Shown: piece by piece, positions 1 to 7,165 of the stretch | Numbering within the stretch: the stretch's first letter is position 1 | Layout of the letters: each line of letters starts with the position of its first letter | Assembly: GCF_023555495.1 (NCBI RefSeq) | Contig: NZ_JALCZO010000003.1 | Location: 558,001-622,000, forward strand | Length of the DNA stretch: 64,000 nucleotides | Direction: 5' to 3' | Origin: Polaribacter sp. Z022 | GTDB lineage: Bacteria; Bacteroidota; Bacteroidia; Flavobacteriales; Flavobacteriaceae | Notes under the pieces: model-generated | Databases searched by the model: none | What the model saw: the letters and a program-made list of their open reading frames with translations, nothing else | What the model was told of the DNA's origin: nothing | Program-made: the position numbers and the translations under genes

Positions 1-896
1 ATGTTGGTGCCATTACAAACATAAAAGCTGCAGAAAAATTTAAAATTGACATCAAAAAATATGGTCCAAATTGGTTTTCATCAGAAAAAACAATTGTAAA
101 ACCAAATACAATCAATGTTTCTAAAAATGACGATTTAAACACTAAAATTACAAATGCTAAAAATGGTGATATCATCAACTTAACAGAGAAAGTTTACACG
201 ATTAATTCTTCTCTTAAAATCGATAAAAAAATAACTATTCAATCAAGTAATAATGCTCAAATTGTTTTTACTGGTGATAAAAATATTCCTGCGTTTAAAA
301 TGCATCCTTATGGAAATTTAATTCTTGAAAGTGTAAATTTAAGTAGCACAACAAATCAAATTGCTTTTGAAACCTTAAAAGAAAACATGTCTGCAGCATA
401 TAATGTATCTGTAAACAATTCAACATTACAAAGTTTTTCTACTGTTATACAAGCTCACAAAGGTTCTTTTGCTGATAATATTACTTTTCAAAACACCAAA
501 ATACAAAACTGTGAAAACGGAATTGTTTTAGCTTCTGAACAAAAAGGAGATTACAATGCTTATATGGTTACGTTACATAATTGTGAAATTACAAACATCC
601 AAAAAAATGTGATTCATTATTATAGAGGTGGTTATGATGAATCTACAATTGGAGGAAGATTAAAAGTTACAAATTGTACTTTTAGAAACTCTGGAAATAA
701 AGAGAAAAGTAACATATTACTAAAAACAAGGGGCATAGTTAATGTTGATATTTCTAACAATACATTTCAAAATAATTCAGTTAAATACATTGCTTTTTTA
801 TGGGGAGAAAAAAACAATCATCACACAAATAACAAAGTATTAAATTCTGGAAAAATTAAAGTAGAACAACAATTAAAACTAGATATACTATACTAA
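1..896 (+). CDS. C-terminal part of a secreted right-handed beta-helix protein, probably PL6-type polysaccharide lyase (5' end outside window)
   Basis: The reading frame is open from the first bases of the window (frame starting at base 3, VGAITNIKAAEKF...) to the stop at 894-896, so the start lies upstream; an internal ATG at 300 is not the start. The visible ~297 residues have the short, Asn-rich, strand-turn periodicity of a parallel beta-helix (NNSTLQSF, VTNCTFRNSG, DISNNTFQNN). The segment GPNWF followed by a second helix resembles the linker between the two beta-helix domains of long PL6 alginate lyases of marine flavobacteria; this is recognition of style, not of catalytic residues, which would lie in the missing N-terminal domain. 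It ends 23 bases before the GH30 gene on the same strand, consistent with a polysaccharide-utilisation operon continuing from upstream. Another beta-helix family remains possible. Confidence 0.6.
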   Translation, partial: VGAITNIKAAEKFKIDIKKYGPNWFSSEKTIVKPNTINVSKNDDLNTKITNAKNGDIINLTEKVYTINSSLKIDKKITIQSSNNAQIVFTGDKNIPAFKMHPYGNLILESVNLSSTTNQIAFETLKENMSAAYNVSVNNSTLQSFSTVIQAHKGSFADNITFQNTKIQNCENGIVLASEQKGDYNAYMVTLHNCEITNIQKNVIHYYRGGYDESTIGGRLKVTNCTFRNSGNKEKSNILLKTRGIVNVDISNNTFQNNSVKYIAFLWGEKNNHHTNNKVLNSGKIKVEQQLKLDILY

Positions 897-919
897 TTTT
901 AAGAAATTTTGCAGCAATT

Positions 920-2509
920 ATGAACATCAAACTTAACAATCAAATCCTACTATATTTAGCAATTTTTATCTTATTTATTGGCTGTAAAGAAGAGAAAGAA
1001 AAACAAGCTTACGCTATTAAAGTTTATCAAACTTCTTATGCTGGTGATAATTTAAAAATACTCAATTTAGATTCTATAAATAGATCAAATAATAATCTAA
1101 AAAAGGTAAAGTTAGAAATTAATCCACAAAAAGAATTTCAAAAATATTATGGTTTTGGTGCTTCATTTACAGAATCTTCTGCTTGGAATTTAGCTACAAT
1201 ACCTAAAAAACTTCGTAAAGAAGTACTTACCAACTTATTTAACCCAACAAAAGGAGCAGGATTTAGTTTAACAAGAACTCATATAAATAGTAGCGATTAT
1301 GCTAACAATCATTATACATATGTAAAAGATGGAGATGAATCTCTAAATTCTTTTAGTATTCATGAAGATTTAAAAGGTTTTTCTGGTGATGAAAATGAAC
1401 AAGTAAAAAACATCGAACTTATAGAACCTTCTTATGATTTGATACCTATGATTTTAGAAGCCTCAACAATAGATGGTGCAGATTTTAAAATTATAGCTTC
1501 ACCTTGGAGTCCTCCTTCATGGATGAAAACTGGAGAAACAAAAGAAATGACAAATGGTAGTTTGCTTCCAAAATACTATCCTGTTTGGGCAAAATATTTA
1601 TCAAAATACGTAAGTGCTTACCAAAAACAAGGAATTAATATTTGGGCAATAACGCCACAAAACGAGCCTTTACACAATCATGATGCAAGATGGGATAGTA
1701 ATGGATTTACACCTGAACAAGGTAGAGATTTCTTAAAAAATCACTTAGGTCCTCAATTTGTAAAAGACGGACATTTGAATATTGATGACTTAAATAAAGG
1801 AGTTAAAATTCTTATTTACGATCATAACAAATCTGTAATGAATAATTATGCAGATGCAACTTATAAAGATACTGAAGCTTCTAAATACGCTTGGGGAACT
1901 GCTTTTCATTGGTATGCAAATTCAGAATTAAAAGAGAATAATTATTATGCAGAAGAACTAGATAAATTGCAACAAAATTGGCCAGATAAAGGCATTATTC
2001 ATACAGAATCTAGTATTGATATTGATGCCCAAGACCCAATAGGACAATATTGGAGAGAAAGTACAGATTATGCAGGAAAATTTATCCCATTTGAAACCTA
2101 TGCTTATGATATTATTTCTGATGTAAATCATGGAACTCAAGGTTATGTAGAATGGTGTATGATTTTAAGTAATGAAGGAAAGCCAAATCCTTACGATAAT
2201 TTTAATAGTGCTCCTGTTTTAATAAACCCAGAAACAGATGAAGTTATTTATACACCTCTTTATTATTTACTGAGTCATTTTAGTAAATTTATTCGTCCAA
2301 ATGCAGTTAGAATTGACTCAAAAAGCAAAGAATTAGAAGGACTTATTTATACTGCTGCAAAAAACACTGATGGTTCTTTAGCTGTAGTAATTTATAATAA
2401 TAAAAATGAATCTATTGAAGTTTCTATGGACGTAAAAGGTAACAACTATACAACAACAATAGAACCAAAAGCTATACAAACTATTCATTTAAAAGAGTTG
2501 AAAAAATAA
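920..2509 (+). CDS. GH30-family glycoside hydrolase, lipoprotein
   Basis: 529 residues. The N-terminus is a lipoprotein signal with lipobox LFIGC (Cys22), so the enzyme is predicted to be membrane-anchored in the periplasm or at the surface. The (beta/alpha)8 domain opens with YYGFGASFTESSAWN (about residues 76-90), typical of GH30 glucosylceramidase-like enzymes. The acid/base is Glu249 in ITPQNEP and the nucleophile Glu363 in IIHTESS; the C-terminal ~90 residues form the expected beta-sandwich (AVVIYNNKNESIEVS). GH30 members of marine flavobacteria include beta-1,6-glucanases/glucosidases that trim laminarin branches; the exact substrate cannot be read from the sequence. It follows the beta-helix protein by 23 bases and probably belongs to the same upstream polysaccharide locus. 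Confidence 0.88.
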   Translation: MNIKLNNQILLYLAIFILFIGCKEEKEKQAYAIKVYQTSYAGDNLKILNLDSINRSNNNLKKVKLEINPQKEFQKYYGFGASFTESSAWNLATIPKKLRKEVLTNLFNPTKGAGFSLTRTHINSSDYANNHYTYVKDGDESLNSFSIHEDLKGFSGDENEQVKNIELIEPSYDLIPMILEASTIDGADFKIIASPWSPPSWMKTGETKEMTNGSLLPKYYPVWAKYLSKYVSAYQKQGINIWAITPQNEPLHNHDARWDSNGFTPEQGRDFLKNHLGPQFVKDGHLNIDDLNKGVKILIYDHNKSVMNNYADATYKDTEASKYAWGTAFHWYANSELKENNYYAEELDKLQQNWPDKGIIHTESSIDIDAQDPIGQYWRESTDYAGKFIPFETYAYDIISDVNHGTQGYVEWCMILSNEGKPNPYDNFNSAPVLINPETDEVIYTPLYYLLSHFSKFIRPNAVRIDSKSKELEGLIYTAAKNTDGSLAVVIYNNKNESIEVSMDVKGNNYTTTIEPKAIQTIHLKELKK

Positions 2510-2565
2510 AAGAACATTTCTTTAATAATTTAGTTTGTTTCTAAACGAAAAACAATAGAACTTCG

Positions 2566-2619
2566 GCTAACGCCGATTATAACTCATTAAAACGGACATC
2601 ATAATCGTCTTAAGTTGGC
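2566..2619. repeat. attC-like imperfect inverted repeat, left boundary of AraC/DHFR unit
   Basis: Outer boxes GCTAAC (2566-2571) and GTTGGC (2614-2619) are complementary with one G-U type mismatch; inside them CGATTAT (2574-2580) and ATAATCG (2601-2607) form a perfect 7-bp inverted repeat around an unpaired centre. The arrangement of short outer boxes, inner arms and a non-palindromic centre is that of integron attC sites, but the boxes do not match the canonical RYYYAAC/GTTRRRY exactly. A related structure with the same box type lies at 4022-4154. Confidence 0.5.
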
Positions 2620-2650
2620 ATTCATATAGTGAAAAACTTCAAAATTAAAT

Positions 2651-3406
2651 TTGATTTCTGAAAAAACATATAGACCAAGTGCACCTCTAAACCAATTTGT
2701 AGATTTCATTTGGATTGGTCAAGCACCTGAATTAAACATTGAATCCAATCATTATGCTGCTTTATTTACAGAACTTATTTTTAATTATGGAAACACATTT
2801 AATGTTGATGGTCAGAATGTAGAAAGTTTTAAAAATAAATATGTACATCAAATAATTTCAGGCTTAAAAACAGAGCCATTTCAAACAAAAATATCTGGAA
2901 TATACAACTCTGCTGGATTAATTTTGAAGCCATTTTGTTTTGGTTTTCTTTTAGATAAATTAGGTACTAAAGATTTTGAATACCTATCTGAAATAGTTTA
3001 TGAATTTCTTTTTGAAAGTAATACACCTAATTTCAAAAAATTAGAATCGGAATTAGAAAACATTTTCTGTAAAATTCAATTGGATAAAGATTTAATAAAA
3101 TATGAACAGTTTATTTCTAAGAAAGATTTAAACAATGGAGTTATGCAGAGTTTTAACCAATCAATTGAAATTTCTCAAAAAAACTTTATTAAAAAATTTA
3201 AAAAGCATTACAAAATAACGCCAAATCAATACTTTAAACTAAAAAAAGTTAATGAAACTATCCAATTAATTGAAAATAACAAAGCCTATAATTTGACAGA
3301 AATAGGATTACAATCAGGTTTTTATGACCAGTCACATTTTATAAAGATTTTTAAGGGATTTTGCGGTTATAGCCCTAAAGAACATTTAAAAAAAATTCAA
3401 AGGTAA
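2651..3406 (+). CDS. AraC-family transcriptional regulator (DUF6597-type N-terminal domain)
   Basis: 251 residues. The N-terminus (TYRPSAPLNQFVDFIW) matches the DUF6597-type ligand/dimerisation domain found before AraC HTH modules; the C-terminal ~100 residues carry two helix-turn-helix motifs, the second ending FYDQSHFIKIFKGFCGYSPKEH. The start is a TTG codon at 2651: an in-frame TGA lies at 2630 and no in-frame ATG occurs before the middle of the gene, so TTG is the only start that keeps the N-terminal domain. There is no strong ribosome-binding site. The gene lies between attC-like repeats and 65 bases before a DHFR-family gene, which may be its target or simply a cassette partner. The effector is unknown. 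Confidence 0.82.
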   Translation: MISEKTYRPSAPLNQFVDFIWIGQAPELNIESNHYAALFTELIFNYGNTFNVDGQNVESFKNKYVHQIISGLKTEPFQTKISGIYNSAGLILKPFCFGFLLDKLGTKDFEYLSEIVYEFLFESNTPNFKKLESELENIFCKIQLDKDLIKYEQFISKKDLNNGVMQSFNQSIEISQKNFIKKFKKHYKITPNQYFKLKKVNETIQLIENNKAYNLTEIGLQSGFYDQSHFIKIFKGFCGYSPKEHLKKIQR

Positions 3407-3471
3407 ATTCTGTACAATTTTTTCATTGCAGATTATAAGAGTTTTGCACCTTTAAATTATACAAGATAATT

Positions 3472-4011
3472 ATGGATAATAAAAACAAAGTATTTATTGC
3501 AACAAGTTTAGACGGTTATATCTCAGACAAAAATGGAGGTCTTGATTGGCTACAGTCTATTCCAAATCCCGACAATGATGATATGGGATATGTGGAATTC
3601 ACCAACGGAATTGATGCTCTGGTTATGGGACGAACAACATTCGAAACTGTTATCGGATTTGATGTTCCTTGGCCATATAACAAACCAGTTTTTGTTTTGA
3701 GTAACAAATTAAATGAAATTCCTGAAAGCCATAAAGAAAAGGCTTTTTTAGTCAAAGGAACTTTGACGGAAATTTTAGACCAAATTCATAAAAATGGATT
3801 TCATAAATTATATATTGATGGAGGAACAACCATCAGAAGTTTTTTAAAGGAGGATTTGATTGATGAAATGGTACTTACCACAATTCCGGTTTTATTAGGT
3901 GGTGGCTCTTCCTTATTTACAGAACTTCCGAACGAACTGAAATTCGAACTAATTGAAACAAAAAGATATTTAAACCAAATAACACAGAATCATTACAAAC
4001 GGAAAAAATAA
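3472..4011 (+). CDS. Dihydrofolate reductase-family protein (RibD C-terminal-like)
   Basis: 179 residues, the normal size for this stand-alone family (YyaP/YwjB-like). The N-terminal strand VFIATSLDGYIS, the central DALVMGRTTFET with the NADPH-binding Gly-Arg, the KLYIDGGTTIRSFL loop and LGGGSSLF near the C-terminus are all family hallmarks. It is a predicted cytosolic NAD(P)H-dependent reductase; family members are not true folate enzymes in most cases and the substrate is not known. It follows the AraC regulator and precedes a long cruciform-forming repeat; both suggest it arrived with a cassette. Confidence 0.85.
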   Translation: MDNKNKVFIATSLDGYISDKNGGLDWLQSIPNPDNDDMGYVEFTNGIDALVMGRTTFETVIGFDVPWPYNKPVFVLSNKLNEIPESHKEKAFLVKGTLTEILDQIHKNGFHKLYIDGGTTIRSFLKEDLIDEMVLTTIPVLLGGGSSLFTELPNELKFELIETKRYLNQITQNHYKRKK

Positions 4012-4021
4012 AATACGAAAT

Positions 4022-4154
4022 GCCAACAACGTACAAAATTAATTGCTTGGCAAGAGCACATTTACGAAAGTCCTCACGGACTTTCTTTGCTCAGGAATTA
4101 TTTACTAAATTTATAACTTAAACACGCAACTAAATCTTGTACAAGACCGTTAGC
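4022..4154. repeat. attC-like nested inverted repeat, right boundary of AraC/DHFR unit
   Basis: Outer boxes GCCAAC (4022-4027) and GTTAGC (4149-4154) and inner arms GTACAA (4031-4036) / TTGTAC (4137-4142) bracket about 100 bases that fold further: GAGCA (4054-4058) / TGCTC (4088-4092) surround an 8-bp stem GAAAGTCC (4066-4073) / GGACTTTC (4078-4085) with a 4-base loop. This long, nested and partly mismatched palindrome resembles large attC sites. It also could act as a terminator for the DHFR-like gene, though no T-run follows the stem. Confidence 0.55.
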
Positions 4155-4167
4155 GAATCACAACAAT

Positions 4168-4722
4168 CTATTTCCATTTAATACCACAACCCAAACTAGG
4201 TTTAGGGTTTTCTATAGGAGATTTATTTTCTAATAAATAATCTAAAGACAATCTTAAATCTTTTCCTGTAACTGGTTTCCCATTTCCGGGTCTAGAATCA
4301 TCTAATTGCCCATGATACACAGCTTTTAAGTCAGTATCAAAAACATAAAAATCTGGTGTACAAGCAGCATCATAAGCTTTTGCTACTTCTTGAGTTTCAT
4401 CATACAAATATGGAAAAGGAAAATTTTCAGTTTTTGCTAATTCTTGCATTAATTCTGGAGAATCTTGTGGATAATTTGCAACATCATTAGAACTAATTGC
4501 AATAAAATTTATTCCTTTTTGTTGATACTCATTAGCCATTTTAACTAAGGCTGAATTAACATGAATTACAAACGGACAATGATTACATATAAACATAATT
4601 ACAGTTCCTTTTTCTCCTCTTGCTTCTTGTAATGAAACAAAACTATCATCTACAGTATTTATTAATGTAAAATCTGGTGCTTTTTTTCCTACTGCAAATT
4701 CGTTTGATTCTGTTCTTGCCAT
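4168..4722 (-). CDS. Thioredoxin-family protein (AhpC/TSA fold, CNHC motif)
   Basis: 184 residues, cytosolic (no signal peptide). It begins with the peroxiredoxin-like GKKAPDFTL, followed by VIMFICNHCPFV, in which Cys46 and Cys49 form a CxxC redox pair, and ends with SLGCGIKWK, the C-terminal signature of this Bacteroidetes/proteobacterial family. It is likely a thiol-disulfide oxidoreductase or peroxiredoxin-like protein; no substrate is known. The gene stands alone, with a cassette-like element downstream and a palindromic repeat (4752-4869) just upstream, which leaves little room for a promoter other than within that repeat. Confidence 0.85.
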   Translation of the reverse strand: MARTESNEFAVGKKAPDFTLINTVDDSFVSLQEARGEKGTVIMFICNHCPFVIHVNSALVKMANEYQQKGINFIAISSNDVANYPQDSPELMQELAKTENFPFPYLYDETQEVAKAYDAACTPDFYVFDTDLKAVYHGQLDDSRPGNGKPVTGKDLRLSLDYLLENKSPIENPKPSLGCGIKWK

Positions 4723-4751
4723 TATAAATTAGATTTGATTAGTTATGAGTT

Positions 4752-4869
4752 TGTCAGTTCTAGTGATTTCGATTTTTTGATTGAAATTGTATCGAGAATT
4801 TTCATTTCGTAAAACTTATTCTCGATACAAATTTAAAAACTTACGTTTTTAAATTCACTCGAATTGACA
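4752..4869. repeat. Nested palindromic intergenic repeat, copy 1
   Basis: Outer arms at 4752-4769 (TGTCAGTTCTAGTGATTT) and 4851-4869 are complementary with three mismatches; inner arms TTGTATCGAGAAT (4787-4799) and ATTCTCGATACAA (4818-4830) form a perfect 13-bp inverted repeat. The same inner arm (TTGTATCGAGA/TCTCGATACAA) and the same right outer arm (AAATTCACTCGA) recur at 6107-6213, so this is a dispersed element, not a simple terminator. Confidence 0.75.
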
Positions 4870-4885
4870 GTTTTACTTAATCTAG

Positions 4886-6094
4886 TTATTCTGAAATTGC
4901 TTTCGCACAAATATAGCCTCCTGTCCATGCATTCTGAAAATTAAAACCTCCAGTTACTGCATCAATATTTAAAACTTCACCTACAAAAAAGAGGTTTTTA
5001 TGCTTTTTACTTTCAAAACGTTTAAAATTAATTTCTTTTAAATCAATTCCTCCAGCAGTTACAAACTCATCTTTAAAAGTAGTTCTACCATTGGCATTAA
5101 AAATACCTTTTGTTAATTGATTTGCTAAAGTTTCTTTTTGGATGTTTTTTAAATCTGCCCAATTTTGATTTTGCTTTATACCAGAAGCTATTACAAAACG
5201 CTCCCATAATCTTTTAGAAACTTCTGAAAAAGGCGATTTTAAAATAACGGTTTTTCTAGGTTCTTTCTTTTTTAAGTTTAATAATACATTTAAAACTTTA
5301 TCTGTAGGTCTAGACAACCAATTTACCTCTACATTATACTGATAATTTTTATCCGCTAAAACTCTTGCACCAAATGCAGAAAGTTTTAAAACTGAAGGTC
5401 CACTCATTCCCCAATGTGTAATTAATAATGGTCCTGAAGCTTCTAATTTTGTGTTTACAATTTTTACAGTAGCATTAGGTACTGAAGTCCCCAATAAATC
5501 TACCAATCTTTTATCATTTATATTAAAAGTAAATAAAGACGGAACAGGTTCTACAATTGTATGATCTAATGTTTTACACAACTCCCATACTTTTTTAGAA
5601 CTTCCTGCAGCAACAATTACTTTATCTGCTTTAAAAACTTCACTTTTAGTGTTTACAATCCATTTATTTTCTTGTTGATAAACCTCATTTACACCACAGT
5701 TTGTTAACACCTTAATATTTAACTTATCAACAGCATTTTGAAAACAATCTATAATTGCTTGACTCGTATTTGCTTCTGGAAAAACTCTATTATCTTCTTC
5801 AATTTTTAAGGGCACTCCTCTTTCTTCAAACCATTCAAAAGTATCACCTGTCATAAATTGATGAAAAGGACCCAACAATTCTTTTTTTCCTCTTGGATAA
5901 AATTCTGTTAACTCTTTAGGAATAAAACATGCATGCGTAACATTACATCTTCCACCTCCAGAAATTTTTACTTTTTGTAAAACTTCTTTCCCTTTTTCTA
6001 ATATTGTAATGTCTAACTCTGGATTATTTTCTTTTGCATTAATGGCCGTAAAATAACCTGCTGCTCCTCCTCCAATTATTATTATTTTACTCAT
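4886..6094 (-). CDS. NAD(P)/FAD-dependent oxidoreductase, HI0933/YhiN family
   Basis: 402 residues from the ATG at 6094. An ATG 42 bases upstream would add 14 residues encoded by the palindromic repeat at 6107-6213, so the internal start, directly before the Rossmann motif IIIIGGGAAGYF, is preferred. The other hallmarks are ILEKGKEVLQKVKISGGGRCN (positions about 31-51, the family signature), SGPSVLKLSAFGARV, and the C-terminal FAD-binding segment FFVGEVLNIDAVTGGFNFQ. The family are cytosolic flavoproteins of largely unresolved function (one branch was named for bile-acid metabolism, which is not expected here). The gene sits between two copies of the same repeat. Confidence 0.88.
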   Translation of the reverse strand: MSKIIIIGGGAAGYFTAINAKENNPELDITILEKGKEVLQKVKISGGGRCNVTHACFIPKELTEFYPRGKKELLGPFHQFMTGDTFEWFEERGVPLKIEEDNRVFPEANTSQAIIDCFQNAVDKLNIKVLTNCGVNEVYQQENKWIVNTKSEVFKADKVIVAAGSSKKVWELCKTLDHTIVEPVPSLFTFNINDKRLVDLLGTSVPNATVKIVNTKLEASGPLLITHWGMSGPSVLKLSAFGARVLADKNYQYNVEVNWLSRPTDKVLNVLLNLKKKEPRKTVILKSPFSEVSKRLWERFVIASGIKQNQNWADLKNIQKETLANQLTKGIFNANGRTTFKDEFVTAGGIDLKEINFKRFESKKHKNLFFVGEVLNIDAVTGGFNFQNAWTGGYICAKAISE

Positions 6095-6106
6095 TTTTTC
6101 GATATT

Positions 6107-6213
6107 TTCAGTTCGATTAATTTTGATTTTTTTCAAAATTGTATCGAGAACTCATTAATTAATTATCTCGATACAAATTTATTTCATTCTTCAATAAATT
6201 CACTCGATATGAC
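6107..6213. repeat. Nested palindromic intergenic repeat, copy 2
   Basis: Inner arms TTGTATCGAGA (6139-6149) and TCTCGATACAA (6166-6176) are a perfect 11-bp inverted repeat; the right outer arm AAATTCACTCGATATGAC (6196-6213) has an imperfect partner near 6107-6126. The inner arm and right arm are shared with the element at 4752-4869. The left arm reaches to within 13 bases of the flavoprotein start codon. Confidence 0.7.
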
Positions 6214-6217
6214 TTGT

Positions 6218-7165
6218 TTATAAAATCATTTCTGAATAAGGTAGAATTGTTTCAAATCCTTTGTTCTTAAAATACATAGGTGTTTCTTTATTTCCTGTTA
6301 CTAAAACAAAATCTCCACCCCAAGCACCTAAACTTTTAATTACACCAAAATAATCTGGAAACAACTTTTCTTTAACTGGTTTTAATTTTATAATTGAGCT
6401 TATAATTTGCTCATGTTCTACAATTAATTTCTCAAAATCTTCTAAAGAATCAACTTTTAAAAGTTCATCAGAAATTTCTGAAATTCTTATGATTTCTTTC
6501 TCAAAAATAAGATTCGATTCTCTAAATTTTGCTATTCCTTCTTTAGAATCTTGCTTTTCATTTAGATATAAAAAAAATAAATTTTCTTTAAAAATTGGAT
6601 TGAATCCTACTTGTTCAACTATTGGTGTCATTTCGAGCGCAGTCGAGAAATCTTTTTCTATTTGATAAAAAATTGGAGTGTCATTTTGTGCACAAGCAAT
6701 ATCATAACCACTTCCTTTAAAAGAATTCCATAGCAACTTAAAAGCATCAACTTTTGCCCAACTAGCAATCGAATTTATTAATGTAGATGAACTTCCTAAT
6801 CCCCAATTTCTTGGAAAAGTCAATTCTGTTTTAACAACAAAACCATGTTCTACTTCTAAAAAATGTGGATTTAAATTTTTAGCTTCTTTTAAAATTTCTA
6901 ATAAAGTTTCTGCAATTACTTCTCCACTTCCTTCTTTGTCAGAATTATAGGTACAACTTATTAAACGTAGTTTTTTTACATCAAAAACTGCTTCAAACCA
7001 ACATTCTCCTGTATGTGTAAAACTACCCCAAATTAACTCAGGTTCTTTTATTTTTTCAACAATTAAATCTTGTCCAAATTTAGTAGGAACAGCCAAAGCT
7101 TTTGCTCCATCTAAAACAAGATATTCTCCTGTTAACAATAATTTTCCATTAGAATAATAATTCAT
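6218..7165 (-). CDS. GYDIA-family GHMP kinase (mevalonate-pathway associated)
   Basis: 315 residues. GHMP-kinase motifs are present: an N-terminal KLLLTGEYLVLDG, the ATP-binding WGLGSSSTLINS (about 126-137) and GSGYDIACAQ, the motif that names the GYDIA family of Bacteroidetes. Its start codon overlaps the HMG-CoA reductase stop by one base (TAATG), so the two are translationally coupled. The family is thought to phosphorylate mevalonate or phosphomevalonate in the isoprenoid pathway; the exact step is not shown by sequence. Residues 171-180 (KDFSTALEMT) are encoded by a copy of a palindromic repeat (6626-6653) that is normally intergenic, apparently inserted in frame in a loop after the GYDIA segment. 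Confidence 0.88.
   Translation of the reverse strand: MNYYSNGKLLLTGEYLVLDGAKALAVPTKFGQDLIVEKIKEPELIWGSFTHTGECWFEAVFDVKKLRLISCTYNSDKEGSGEVIAETLLEILKEAKNLNPHFLEVEHGFVVKTELTFPRNWGLGSSSTLINSIASWAKVDAFKLLWNSFKGSGYDIACAQNDTPIFYQIEKDFSTALEMTPIVEQVGFNPIFKENLFFLYLNEKQDSKEGIAKFRESNLIFEKEIIRISEISDELLKVDSLEDFEKLIVEHEQIISSIIKLKPVKEKLFPDYFGVIKSLGAWGGDFVLVTGNKETPMYFKNKGFETILPYSEMIL
6626..6653. repeat. REP-like palindromic repeat inside a coding sequence
   Basis: The 28 bases contain TTTCGA (6631-6636) facing TCGAGAAA (6643-6650) around GCGCAG. The same TGTCATTTCGA and GAGAAATCT words occur in the intergenic element at 38647-38723. Here the element lies inside the GHMP kinase gene and is read through in frame as about nine residues. 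Confidence 0.65.

Larger units (their letters stand above)
2614..4154 (+). mobile_element. Possible integron-like gene cassette carrying AraC regulator and DHFR-like reductase
   Basis: Two same-strand genes (AraC regulator, DHFR-family reductase) are bounded on both sides by structured inverted repeats with matching outer boxes (GCTAAC/GTTGGC at 2566-2619; GCCAAC/GTTAGC at 4022-4154). A cassette would run from the right box of the first site to the right box of the second. The two genes interrupt an otherwise ordinary region between a polysaccharide gene and housekeeping genes. No integrase or recombinase gene is present in the window, so mobility is inferred from the flanking structures only. 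Confidence 0.35.
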
